From Jatrophihabitans_A lederbergiae (GTDB taxonomy: Bacteria > Actinomycetota > Actinomycetes > Mycobacteriales > Jatrophihabitantaceae): DNA of 64,000 bases. Below, in pieces: positions 9,375 to 19,764 of the stretch. How positions within the stretch are numbered: position 1 is the stretch's first letter; the number at the start of each line of letters is the position of its first letter. The position numbers and the translations under genes were made by a program. The stretch covers positions 178,786-242,785 of the forward strand of contig NZ_JAVREH010000004.1 in assembly GCF_031845305.1 (NCBI RefSeq). The letters are read 5' to 3'. A model generated the notes under the pieces. That model made no database searches and was not told the DNA's origin. It was given only the letters and a program-made list of their open reading frames with translations.

Positions 9375-10579
9375 CCGAATGCTGGCTGGACCTGGCCGAG
9401 AACGAACCGTTCGGACTCGCCACGCTGCCGTACGGCGTGATCGCACACGGCAACGGGCAGCCACAACCCGCGGTGCGCATCGGCGACGTCGCCGTGCCGC
9501 TGCGGTCCGCCACGGCGGCACTGCTGCCAGGCTGCGCTGAGCTGTTCGCCGGTGCCTGCCTGGACGCCTTCCTCGCTGCCGGCCCAGCCGTCTGGAGCGA
9601 GGTACGCGCGGCCGTGACGAGCTGGCTCGGCGACGAGCGGCACCGCCCGGTGATCGAGCCGCTGCTCATCCCGTTGACCGACGCCCGGACGGTGCTGCCC
9701 TTCACTGTGGCCGACTACGTCGACTTCTACGCCTCGGAGAATCACGCCAGCAATGTCGGCCGGATCTTCCGGCCAGGTTCCGAGCCGCTGACCCCGAACT
9801 GGAAGCACCTGCCGATCGGCTACCACGGCCGGGCCGGCACCGTGGTGGTGTCGGGCACCGACATCACCCGGCCGCAGGGACAGCGCAAGGTCGGGGAGGC
9901 CATCGAGTTCGGCCCGTCGCTGCGGCTGGACATCGAGGCCGAGGTCGGCTTCGTCGTCGGCGTCGGCTCCACCCTCGGAAGCTCGGTGCCGATCGCGAGC
10001 TTCGCCGACCACGTGTTCGGCGTGGTACTGCTCAACGACTGGTCCGCTCGCGACCTGCAGGCCTGGGAGTACGTGCCGCTGGGGCCCTTCCTCGGGAAGT
10101 CCTTCGCGACGTCCATCTCGGGATGGATCACCCCGCTCAGCGCGCTGGCGCACGCCCGGGTACCGGCGGTCGAGCGGAACCCGGCGCCGTTGCCGTACCT
10201 GGACGACACCGGCGACTCCTGGAACCTGGCGCTCGAGCTGACCGTCAGTCTGAACGGCGAGGTCCTGAGCCGGCCACCGTTCGCGACGATGTACTGGACG
10301 GCAGCACAGATGCTGGCTCACCTGACGGTCAACGGCGCCTCGCTTCGGACCGGTGACCTCTACGGCTCCGGAACGGTCAGCGGACCGGACCCGGACCAGC
10401 GCGGGAGCCTGCTCGAGCTGAGCTGGGGCGGGGCGGAGCCGTTCACCCTCTCGGATGGGTCCCCACGCTGCTTCCTTGACAACGGTGACGAGGTGGTGAT
10501 CACGGCGGCGGCACCCGGTCCCGGCGGCGGCCGGGTCACGATCGACGAGGTGCGCGGCCGGATCGCGGGTGCTGACTGA
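9371..10579 (+). CDS. fahA: fumarylacetoacetase
   Basis: A 402-residue fumarylacetoacetate hydrolase, the final step of tyrosine degradation, releasing fumarate and acetoacetate. The metal-binding acidic residues appear in the expected places: VADYVDFYASENHA, LDIEAEVGF and VLLNDWSARDLQ, followed by GPFLGKSF carrying the conserved Lys. An N-terminal SH3-like segment precedes the barrel, and length matches the family. The ATG at 9371 overlaps the previous stop (ATGA). Confidence 0.95.
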   Translation: MTECWLDLAENEPFGLATLPYGVIAHGNGQPQPAVRIGDVAVPLRSATAALLPGCAELFAGACLDAFLAAGPAVWSEVRAAVTSWLGDERHRPVIEPLLIPLTDARTVLPFTVADYVDFYASENHASNVGRIFRPGSEPLTPNWKHLPIGYHGRAGTVVVSGTDITRPQGQRKVGEAIEFGPSLRLDIEAEVGFVVGVGSTLGSSVPIASFADHVFGVVLLNDWSARDLQAWEYVPLGPFLGKSFATSISGWITPLSALAHARVPAVERNPAPLPYLDDTGDSWNLALELTVSLNGEVLSRPPFATMYWTAAQMLAHLTVNGASLRTGDLYGSGTVSGPDPDQRGSLLELSWGGAEPFTLSDGSPRCFLDNGDEVVITAAAPGPGGGRVTIDEVRGRIAGAD

Positions 10580-10623
10580 CCGCCCGCTGCCTGATTGCCG
10601 AACGGACCTGCGAAGATCCATGC

Positions 10624-10911
10624 ATGGTTCTCGAACTCGCGCTTCTCGACGTCACTCCCGGCAGCGAGGCTGCCTTCGCCGAGGGTTACCGCAAGGTCAA
10701 GCCCGCATTGGCCGAATCAGCCGGCCTGCTCAGTGTCCGGATGACCCAGGGCGTCGAGACGGCGACCCGGTTCGTGCTGATGGTGGAATGGGAATCGGTC
10801 GAGGCGCACCAGGCCTTCCGCGACTCCGACCGCTACGCGATCTGGCGCGCGGGCATCGGCTCGTACTTCGACGGCCAGCCGCGGGTCGAGCACTTCACCG
10901 ACCTGAGCTGA
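10624..10911 (+). CDS. antibiotic biosynthesis monooxygenase (ABM) domain protein
   Basis: A 95-residue single-domain protein of the dimeric alpha/beta-barrel superfamily. It begins with a strand (MVLELALLDVTPG), then the helix with GYRKVKPALAES, and ends with the characteristic W-x-S-x-E-A-H-x-A-F-R (VEWESVEAHQAFR). Such proteins may be quinone-forming monooxygenases or simple ligand-binding dimers. It follows fumarylacetoacetase by 44 bases and may belong to the same transcript. It converges with the VOC gene. Confidence 0.7.
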   Translation: MVLELALLDVTPGSEAAFAEGYRKVKPALAESAGLLSVRMTQGVETATRFVLMVEWESVEAHQAFRDSDRYAIWRAGIGSYFDGQPRVEHFTDLS

Positions 10912-10919
10912 GCCGCGGC

Positions 10920-11333
10920 TCAGGCCCGCACCACGACCTCGATCACGTTGCCGGCCGGGTCGGCGAACTGAACCCCGTAGTACCCGAGCTGCACCGACTC
11001 CCAGTCCCGAGGCGCCTGCACCACAACCGCGCCCGCTGCCACGCCATCGCGGTGCGCCGCCCGAACCAGGTCCGGGTCGGTAACCCCCAGCGCCAGGTGC
11101 GCACCAAGGGTGGCCTTGAGCCCGGCCGCCAACCAGAGCATCGGGCGCTCGCCGGGGTAGGCGTACCCGAGCGCGGCCACGGTATCCGGATCGTCCTCCT
11201 CACCCTCGGGGTCCTCGTAGTCCACGGTGGGACTGAGTCCAAGGCTGCCGAGAACGGCGTCATATATTGGCCGACTGGCTTCGAAGTCGTCGGTGACGAT
11301 CGTGACGTGATCCAGAGTCGTGCGAACAGGCAT
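10920..11333 (-). CDS. VOC family (glyoxalase/bleomycin resistance-like) protein
   Basis: A 137-residue vicinal-oxygen-chelate fold protein. The first module begins LDHVTIVTDDFEASRPIYDAVL and the second ends with YYGVQFADPAGNVIEVV, the standard C-terminal strand containing the metal-ligand Glu. The likely ligands are His9 and the terminal Glu. Substrate unknown. It diverges from psuG, its start lying 31 bases from the chosen psuG start. Confidence 0.8.
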   Translation of the reverse strand: MPVRTTLDHVTIVTDDFEASRPIYDAVLGSLGLSPTVDYEDPEGEEDDPDTVAALGYAYPGERPMLWLAAGLKATLGAHLALGVTDPDLVRAAHRDGVAAGAVVVQAPRDWESVQLGYYGVQFADPAGNVIEVVVRA

Positions 11334-11364
11334 GACACATCTCTACCGGATCGAGAGAACCGAC

Positions 11365-12270
11365 ATGCAGCTACACCCCGAGGTTGCGGCAGCGCTCGCA
11401 GCGAACCAGCCGGTCGTCGCGCTGGAAAGCACCATCATCAGCCACGGTTTGCCCCGCCCCGACAACCTGGGCATCGCGCGTGACATCGAGCAGGCCGTGC
11501 GAGACGGCGGCGCCGTTCCGGCCACCATCGCCATCATCGACGGCGATCCGCACATCGGGCTGGACGACGCCGCCCTGAAGGCGATCGCCACCTCCGACGA
11601 TGTGGTCAAGGTCAGCGTCCGTGACATCGCCACCATCGCGGCGCGCGGCGGCACCGGTGCCACCACCGTCGCATCCACCGGCCACCTCGCCGCGCTGGCC
11701 GGCATCTCGGTGTTCGCCACCGGCGGCCTGGGCGGGGTGCACCGGCAGGCGCGGGAGTCCTGGGACGAGTCCGCCGACCTGACCACGCTCTCCCGGACCC
11801 CGATCACAGTCATCTGTGCCGGGGTGAAGTCCATCCTGGACGTGTCCGCCACCCTGGAGCGGCTGGAGACGCTGAACATCGGCGTGCTCGGCTACCGGAC
11901 CAACGCCTTCCCCGGCTTCTACCGTGCCGACTCGGGGCACACCCTCGACTGGCGGGTGGACTCCCCCGCCGAGGTCGCCGCTGTGCTGCGGTCCCGCCGC
12001 GAGCTGGGCACCGACCGGTTCGGCCTCATCGTCGCCAACCCCATCCCGGCCGAGGACGAGCTGGACGCGGACCTGCACGACAGCACCCTGACGGCCGGCC
12101 TGGCCGCCCTGGACCGGGAAGGGGTCAGTGGCAAGAACGTCACCCCGTTCCTGCTGGACTTCTTCCACCGCGAGACGCACGGCGCGTCGCTGACGGCCAA
12201 CGTGAAACTGGTGCTGAACAACGCGCGGGTGGCCGCCGAGATCGCCGCCGCGTACGCCGCACAGGGGTGA
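11365..12270 (+). CDS. psuG: pseudouridine-5'-phosphate glycosidase
   Basis: A 301-residue enzyme that cleaves pseudouridine 5'-phosphate into uracil and ribose 5-phosphate. The hallmark ALESTIISHGLPRPDN is at residue 15, the Mn2+/active-site segment VFATGGLGGVHR follows, and VCAGVKSILDVSATLE contains the catalytic Lys. ATG 11365 is chosen because homologues begin a few residues before the family motif; in-frame ATGs at 11320 and 11332 would overlap the divergent VOC gene. It is coupled to the downstream kinase by a GTGA overlap. Confidence 0.93.
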   Translation: MQLHPEVAAALAANQPVVALESTIISHGLPRPDNLGIARDIEQAVRDGGAVPATIAIIDGDPHIGLDDAALKAIATSDDVVKVSVRDIATIAARGGTGATTVASTGHLAALAGISVFATGGLGGVHRQARESWDESADLTTLSRTPITVICAGVKSILDVSATLERLETLNIGVLGYRTNAFPGFYRADSGHTLDWRVDSPAEVAAVLRSRRELGTDRFGLIVANPIPAEDELDADLHDSTLTAGLAALDREGVSGKNVTPFLLDFFHRETHGASLTANVKLVLNNARVAAEIAAAYAAQG

Positions 12271-13169
12271 CCCGCCGGATCGTCTGCCTCGGCGATGTGA
12301 TGGTCGACGTGCTGGCGATTCTGCCCGGACCGTTGCGGCACGCCTCCGACACCCCTGCCCCCGTGACACTCGGGCACGGCGGATCGGCTGCCAATACCGC
12401 CGCCTGGCTGGCGGCCTGTGGCGCGCCGGGTTACTTCGTGGGCCGGGTGGGCGACGACGCCTTCGGCCGCGAGGCGGTCCGGGTGCTGGTCGATCAGGGT
12501 GTGTCACCGCTGGTATCCATCGATCCGGCGGCGCCTACCGGCGTCTGCATCGTGCTGGTCTCGCCGGATGGTGAGCGGACGATGATTCCCTCATCGGGTG
12601 CGAACCTCACGATCCGGCCAGCAGATCTGGGAGCCGACCTGCTCGGGGCACAGGACCATCTACACCTGTCGGGGTATGCGCTGCTCAACGAGGGTTCCCG
12701 CGAGACGGCGTTGTTCGCGTTGGGCACCGCGGCGTCGGTCGGGGCGTCGGTGTCGGTGGACGCAGCCTCTGCCGGGCCCATCCGCGCGGTCGGCGGCGCG
12801 GTCTTCCTGGACTGGCTGCCCGACGGCGCGCTGCTGCTCGCCAATGCCGACGAGGTTCGTGCCCTGAGCCCGGAGCCGGACGACGCCGCCGCGCTGGATC
12901 ACCTGGTTGAGCGGGGCCTCACCGTGGTACTCAAGCGAGGTGGCGAGGGCGCTCTCGTTGCCAGCGGAGCGGACCGGCTGCCGGTACCGGCCACGCCGGT
13001 GCCCGCGGTGGACACCACCGGAGCCGGTGACGCGTTCGCCGCAGGAGTGCTGGCGCCCCTGCACCACGGCAGCGACCTGGTCGAGGCGGTCCGCCAGGGC
13101 AACGCCCTCGGCGCCCGAGCCGTGAGCCAGGTCGGCGCCCGCCCAGGTAGGCCGAGGGCGGCTAGGTAA
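12267..13169 (+). CDS. psuK: PfkB-family carbohydrate kinase, probable pseudouridine kinase
   Basis: A ribokinase-fold kinase of 300 residues. GDVMVDVLA marks the first strand, GHGGSAANTAAWLA is PfkB signature 1, and DTTGAGDAFAAG near residue 250 is signature 2 with the catalytic Asp. Its GTG start overlaps the psuG stop. PsuG and PsuK normally act together: PsuK phosphorylates pseudouridine and PsuG splits the phosphate. The specificity is therefore inferred from the neighbour; ribose or adenosine kinase activity cannot be excluded. Confidence 0.8.
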   Translation: MTRRIVCLGDVMVDVLAILPGPLRHASDTPAPVTLGHGGSAANTAAWLAACGAPGYFVGRVGDDAFGREAVRVLVDQGVSPLVSIDPAAPTGVCIVLVSPDGERTMIPSSGANLTIRPADLGADLLGAQDHLHLSGYALLNEGSRETALFALGTAASVGASVSVDAASAGPIRAVGGAVFLDWLPDGALLLANADEVRALSPEPDDAAALDHLVERGLTVVLKRGGEGALVASGADRLPVPATPVPAVDTTGAGDAFAAGVLAPLHHGSDLVEAVRQGNALGARAVSQVGARPGRPRAAR

Positions 13170-13216
13170 GCGGATGCCGATCCGTTTTAGGCCGTGCGGA
13201 CACCAGTTGTGGTGGC

Positions 13217-13941
13217 CTAGCCGCCGTTGAGCGGGACGTGGGTTCCTGAGCCGGCTACCTCGACACCGGCCGGGGTGGCGATGATCCGGTCGATCCGCAG
13301 CCCGAAGGGCAGGCCGCTGAGCGACAGCTGGTTGCCGAAGACGGAGAGGAACTGATCCGTCGTCGACTGCGGCAGCGATACCCCGGTGTCGGCGAGGGTA
13401 ACCCGGACCTGGGAGAACTGCAGCCGGTCGCCGCCGAGCACGTTGACCTCGGCGCTGACCGACCCGGTGACCGACAGCCCGAGCGCGCTCAGGGTCTTGG
13501 TCGTCGCTACCCGTCCCGCTCCGTCCGCGCCGGTGCCGTCGTAACGCAGCGGAACCCCCACCACCCGCGACAGCTCCGAATAGGTGACGGTGGCGGTACC
13601 ACTCACCGTGTCGGCGGTGGCCCGGGAGAAGTCCCGGGTGGTGTTGATGCCCGTCGCCCTGGCGTTCACGGTTTTCATGGTGACCTTGCGGCCGCTGTCA
13701 CCGACGGTGACCTGGCTGGCGTTCAGCCGCACGGCGCGGTACCTGTTGCCGATGACCTGTGTCAGAAAGGGGAATCCTTCGATGTGCACACCTGGGCGGC
13801 GGGACAGGTTCTGAGTGCTCTGGATCTTGCTGGCCACCGCCCGGTCGGCAATCACCAGCGCCACCCGGTCGGCGACCACGAGCAGGATCGCCAACACCAG
13901 CACGGTGACGGCAAGCCCGCGAAGCGGCGAGCGTCGGCGCG

Positions 13942-13945
<4 letters not shown>
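13217..13945 (-). CDS. DUF2993 (LmeA-like) membrane-anchored lipid-binding protein
   Basis: 242 residues with an N-terminal membrane segment (residues 8-28, rich in Val/Leu) followed by an extracytoplasmic domain of repeated beta-strands typical of DUF2993. Mycobacterial LmeA of this family binds phosphatidylinositol-type lipids and affects lipomannan elongation; that role is known for the relative only. The start overlaps the uvrB stop by four bases, so it is translated from the uvrB transcript. Confidence 0.8.
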
Positions 13946-16101
<2,156 letters not shown>

Positions 16102-16143
16102 GCTTCAAGAGTACGAGGCGGCACCGACAACCCTGGCCGTCCG

Positions 16144-17142
16144 TCAGCTCACAGAGCGGGCATCGCGCGCGGTCTTGGCCAGGCTCAGCACCGTGGTGGT
16201 CGCCAGGATGCCGAGGATGACCACCAGCGACAGCCAGATCGGGATGTCCGGCGCCCACTCGACGTGCTGACCGCCGTTGAGGAACGGCAGCGTGTTCTCG
16301 TGCAGCGCGTGCAGCACCAGCTTGACGCCGATGAAAGCCAGCAGCACCGAGAGCCCCAGGCTCAGGTAGATCAGCTTCTTGAGCAGACCGCCGATGAGGA
16401 AGTACAGCTGGCGCAGCCCCATCAACGCGAACAGGTTGGCGCTCAGCACCAGATACGGTTCCCGGGTGAGCCCGTAGATGGCCGGAATGGAGTCCAGCGC
16501 GAACAACAGGTCCGTCGTGCCGAGGGCCACGATCACGATCGCCATCGGCGTGATCCGGCGCTTGCCGTCCTGCCGCACGGTGATCCGGCTGTCGACGTAC
16601 TCGTCCGTCGAGGGCACCCGCCGGCGGAGCCAGCGGACCAACCGGCCCTCTTCGTAGTCCGCGGACTCCTCGGCCTGTTCGTTGCCGATGCCCTCCTTCG
16701 CCAGCTTGAACGCGGTGTAGACCAGGAAGGCGCCGAACAGGTAGAACACCCACGAGAAGGTGTTGATGGCGGCCGCGCCCACCGCGATGAACACGCCGCG
16801 TAGCACCAGCGCGAGCACGATTCCGATCAGCAGGGCCGATTGTTGCAGGTGCCTGGGCACCTGCAGCTTGGTCATGATGATGAGGAAGACGAACAGGTTG
16901 TCGATAGACAGCGAGTACTCGGTCAGCCAGCCCGCGTAGAACTCGGTGCCGTAGCGGTGGCCGCTGAAATAGAGCACCGCGATCCCGAACAGCACGGCAG
17001 CGCCGATGAAGAACGCGAGGTGTGTTGCTGCCTCGCGCATGGACGGCTCGTGCGGCCGCCGGCCGATCACGAACACATCGACGAGCAGGAACAGGACGGC
17101 GCCGCCCAGCGTGAGCGCCCAGACGAGCGGGGATACGTGCAT
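16144..17142 (-). CDS. TerC/Alx family membrane protein, probable manganese exporter
   Basis: A 332-residue polytopic membrane protein. Successive hydrophobic segments carry conserved acidic residues (FLLVDVFVIG, SLSIDNLFVFLIIM, LFALDSIPAIYG) characteristic of TerC/Alx/MeeF proteins, several of which export Mn2+. ATG 17142 is chosen because GGAGG stands about eight bases upstream and the first membrane segment begins there. Immediately upstream is a probable yybP-ykoY Mn2+ riboswitch, which supports a manganese role. Confidence 0.9.
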   Translation of the reverse strand: MHVSPLVWALTLGGAVLFLLVDVFVIGRRPHEPSMREAATHLAFFIGAAVLFGIAVLYFSGHRYGTEFYAGWLTEYSLSIDNLFVFLIIMTKLQVPRHLQQSALLIGIVLALVLRGVFIAVGAAAINTFSWVFYLFGAFLVYTAFKLAKEGIGNEQAEESADYEEGRLVRWLRRRVPSTDEYVDSRITVRQDGKRRITPMAIVIVALGTTDLLFALDSIPAIYGLTREPYLVLSANLFALMGLRQLYFLIGGLLKKLIYLSLGLSVLLAFIGVKLVLHALHENTLPFLNGGQHVEWAPDIPIWLSLVVILGILATTTVLSLAKTARDARSVS

Positions 17143-17186
17143 AGTCCAACCTCCGGTCAGCTGTGTACTGCCTGCTTGATGCATGC

Positions 17187-17312
17187 AGTGGCTGCCGGAG
17201 GTCTCACCCACCCCGCCGAGGCGGGGCCGACCGCCCGGGACCGCTGCCGAAAACCTCTTCGGCGGTCCGTGATGACGGGACGATCGTGTTGGGTTACTCC
17301 CCTCCAGTACGC
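17187..17312 (-). promoter_or_regulatory. probable yybP-ykoY manganese riboswitch upstream of terC
   Basis: Read on the minus strand, the leader contains GGAGGGGAGTAACCC (17290-17304) and, about 85 bases later, GGGTGAGACCTCCGGCA (17194-17210). These match the two highly conserved internal loops of the yybP-ykoY (Mn2+-sensing) aptamer, GGGGAGUA and a GAGACC/CCGGC block. A hairpin with a GAGG-containing loop lies between them. The gene controlled is a TerC-family exporter, a known partner of this riboswitch class. Boundaries are approximate. Confidence 0.75.
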
Positions 17313-17392
17313 CCGAGCTTACCCGACCGAGCCGACCCACCGTCCCGTTCCGAAGAGCGGAAACCGGCGACCAGCGGAAACCGGCGACGCCG

Positions 17393-17854
17393 TCAGCCGG
17401 CGATCTCTACCAGGGTCACGGTGAGCGAGCTCCCGGAGGCGACGCGGTAGGTCAGCTTGTCGCCGGGGCGCGCACCGAGCAGTACCTCGCCCAGCGGGCT
17501 GGTGGGAGTGATCACCTGCACGCCCGCGGCCGCCTGCTCCACGAGCCCGATGAGGAAGTCCTGGGTCTCGTCATCGTCCTCGAAACGGATCGTCACGGTG
17601 CTGCCGATCTCCGCCGCGACAGCCTTGGGCGCGTCGGACACCGGGGCCTGCAGCTGCACCTGAAGCGCCGCAATCCGCGCGTCCAGCTCCTCCAGGCGGA
17701 TCAGGGCCTCGACATTGCCGGCGTGGTCGGCGGCATCTCCCGATCCACCGGGCGGGATGCTCTCGATGGCGGCCTGCTCGCGCTGGCTCTGCAGGTCCTC
17801 CAGCCGCACCATCAGGGCGTCGCGCGCGGAAGTCGAAATCGAAGGCATGATCAT
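17393..17854 (-). CDS. GreA/GreB-like transcription elongation factor
   Basis: 153 residues. The N-terminal 75 residues are a predicted helical hairpin (VRLEDLQSQREQAAIE and VEALIRLEELDARIAALQVQ). The C-terminal half is FKBP-like, with TVTIRFEDDDETQDFLIG, the TSPLGEVLLGARPGD loop and a terminal VTLVEIAG, as in Gre factors. It is shorter and more divergent than canonical GreA, so it may be a Gre-like RNA polymerase secondary-channel factor with another role. An AAAGGA lies about 12 bases before the ATG; an internal ATG two codons later is also possible. Confidence 0.7.
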   Translation of the reverse strand: MIMPSISTSARDALMVRLEDLQSQREQAAIESIPPGGSGDAADHAGNVEALIRLEELDARIAALQVQLQAPVSDAPKAVAAEIGSTVTIRFEDDDETQDFLIGLVEQAAAGVQVITPTSPLGEVLLGARPGDKLTYRVASGSSLTVTLVEIAG

Positions 17855-17945
17855 CGTCACGGAGGTGTCCTTTATGTGAAACGGCTGGAATCTGTAGCAA
17901 CTCCGCAGCAGCCGAAATGGTTCCGGCTTACCGAGAGTTTCTGAA

Positions 17946-18980
17946 TCAGGCTGCCAGGCGGGCCAGCGCGACGAGCCGCGAGATCGCCCGCCGGTACTTC
18001 TTCCGGTAGCCACCCGCGAGCATCTCGGCGCTGAACAGCGCGTCGAGCTGAAGCCCCGAGGTGACCAATTCGATCTGGCGGTCATAGAGCCGGTCGACCA
18101 GGACGACCAACCGCAGCGCCACATTCTGGTCCGGTACCGGCGCCACCCCGGTGAGGCAGACCCGGCGAACACCGTCGAGCAACGCGCCGTAGCGCGATGG
18201 GTGCAGCGTGGCCAGCTGCGCCAGCAACTCGCCGAAATCGTCCAGCGAGGCACCCGCGCCCTGAGCCGCTTCGACCACCGCGGCCTCGTTGCGGGGCGCC
18301 GGCGCCGCGGGCAGGCCGCGGTGCCGGTAGTCCGGACCGTCCACCCGTACGGAGGCGAACCTCGCCGCCATCGACTGGATCTCACGCAGAAAGTCCTGGG
18401 CGGCGAACCGCTCCTCACCGAGTCGATCCGGCAGCGTGTTGGAGGTGGCTGCGAACCGAACCCCGGCCTCGTCCAGCCGGGCGAGCAGGGTCGATACCAG
18501 CACGGTGTCACCGGGATCGTCGAGCTCGAACTCGTCGATCGCCAGCAGCCGCATCCCGGACAGCTCGGTGACCAGCCGGGCGAAACCGAGCGCGCCCGCG
18601 AGCTGGGTGAGCTCCACGAACGTCACGTAGGCCTTCGGCGACGGTGCGGCATGCCACAGCGAGGCGAGCAGGTGCGTCTTGCCGACGCCGAAACCGCCGT
18701 CGAGGTAGACCCCGGCCGGGCCGGCCGGCGGCGGCGACCGCCGGAACAGCCCCTTGCGAGCGGGTGGCGCCAGCTCTGCCGCGAACCGCCGCAGCACCGC
18801 GGCGGCCTCGGCCTGGGTCGGCTCGGCCGGGTCCGGACGGTAGCTGTCGAAGCGCACGTCGGCGAACAGGGGCGGCGGCGTCAGTCCCGCGATCAGCGAG
18901 TCGACCGCCACCTCGGGACGGCGGTCTGCGAGACGGGTCGGCACAGCAGGGAAGTTTAGTTGTGTTGAGATAGGCGCCAT
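17946..18980 (-). CDS. zapE: cell division protein ZapE (AFG1-like ATPase)
   Basis: A 344-residue P-loop ATPase of the ZapE/AFG1 family. Walker A GGFGVGKTHLL and Walker B LLAIDEFELDD are both clear, with ATSNTLPDRL as the sensor segment. ZapE in proteobacteria associates with the division ring; the actinobacterial role is less defined. The start is uncertain: ATG 18980 overlaps the divergent reductase ATG by two bases, and an internal GTG (at VPTRLADR) is an alternative. Confidence 0.88.
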   Translation of the reverse strand: MAPISTQLNFPAVPTRLADRRPEVAVDSLIAGLTPPPLFADVRFDSYRPDPAEPTQAEAAAVLRRFAAELAPPARKGLFRRSPPPAGPAGVYLDGGFGVGKTHLLASLWHAAPSPKAYVTFVELTQLAGALGFARLVTELSGMRLLAIDEFELDDPGDTVLVSTLLARLDEAGVRFAATSNTLPDRLGEERFAAQDFLREIQSMAARFASVRVDGPDYRHRGLPAAPAPRNEAAVVEAAQGAGASLDDFGELLAQLATLHPSRYGALLDGVRRVCLTGVAPVPDQNVALRLVVLVDRLYDRQIELVTSGLQLDALFSAEMLAGGYRKKYRRAISRLVALARLAA

Positions 18981-19764
18981 GCGAGCACTGCTGCCAGCCC
19001 CGTCCGACACCACCACCGAACAGGTCGACGTGCATGCTCACTACGCCGAGGGCTGGGTCGAGCCGGGCGGTGTCCGGATCAACTTCGTCACCAGCGTGGA
19101 TGGCGCCGCCAGTAGTGCTGGCCTCTCACGCGGGTTGCAGACCCCCGGCGACAACGCGGTGTTCGCGGCGCTGCGCGACCTCGCTGATGTGATCCTGGTC
19201 GGAGCCTCGACCGCCGCGGCCGAGAACTACCGCCCGTCCGACCCGCCCGAGCGGCGCAAGGTGATCCGGCGGGCGTACGGCCTCGCCGAGGCACCGGCCA
19301 TCGCGGTCATGTCCTCCAGCCTGCGGCTGGATCTCTCGGCCGAGCTGTTCACCGCCGCCACGGTGGCGCCCACCCTGGTGATCACCGGGTCCTCGGCCCC
19401 GCTCAGCCGGCGCAACGACCTCATCGACCTGGCCGGAACGACTACCCGGCTGCAGCTCATCGAAGCGCCGTCCGGCAGCGACGGCGAGGTGGACTTCGCC
19501 GCCACGGTGACGTCGCTGCGCGAGCTCGGGTACCACCGGATCCTGTGCGAGGGCGGTCCTCGGTTGTTCGGGGCCGCCGTCGGCGCCGGCTGCGTGGACG
19601 AGCTGTGCCTCAGCGTCTCACCGCTGCTGGCCGGTCCGGGCGCGGGCCGCATCATCGGTGGCAAGCCGTGGTCCGACGAGCCGACGCCACGGCTGACGCT
19701 GACCGGCCTGCTGACCGAGGACGACGCGCTGTTCTGCCGGTACCGGGTTCAGAACGCCGCCTGA
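18979..19764 (+). CDS. pyrimidine reductase family protein (RibD C-terminal domain)
   Basis: 261 residues of the RibD-C/dihydrofolate-reductase-like fold. The signature NFVTSVDGAASSAGLSRGL lies near residue 34, DVILVGASTAAAENY follows, and the NADPH-site loop ILCEGGPRLFGA is near residue 192. The protein lacks the deaminase domain of RibD, so it may be a stand-alone riboflavin-pathway reductase or another reductase. Its stop is directly adjacent to the stop of the convergent ligase gene (no intervening base). Confidence 0.8.
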   Translation: MRALLPAPSDTTTEQVDVHAHYAEGWVEPGGVRINFVTSVDGAASSAGLSRGLQTPGDNAVFAALRDLADVILVGASTAAAENYRPSDPPERRKVIRRAYGLAEAPAIAVMSSSLRLDLSAELFTAATVAPTLVITGSSAPLSRRNDLIDLAGTTTRLQLIEAPSGSDGEVDFAATVTSLRELGYHRILCEGGPRLFGAAVGAGCVDELCLSVSPLLAGPGAGRIIGGKPWSDEPTPRLTLTGLLTEDDALFCRYRVQNAA

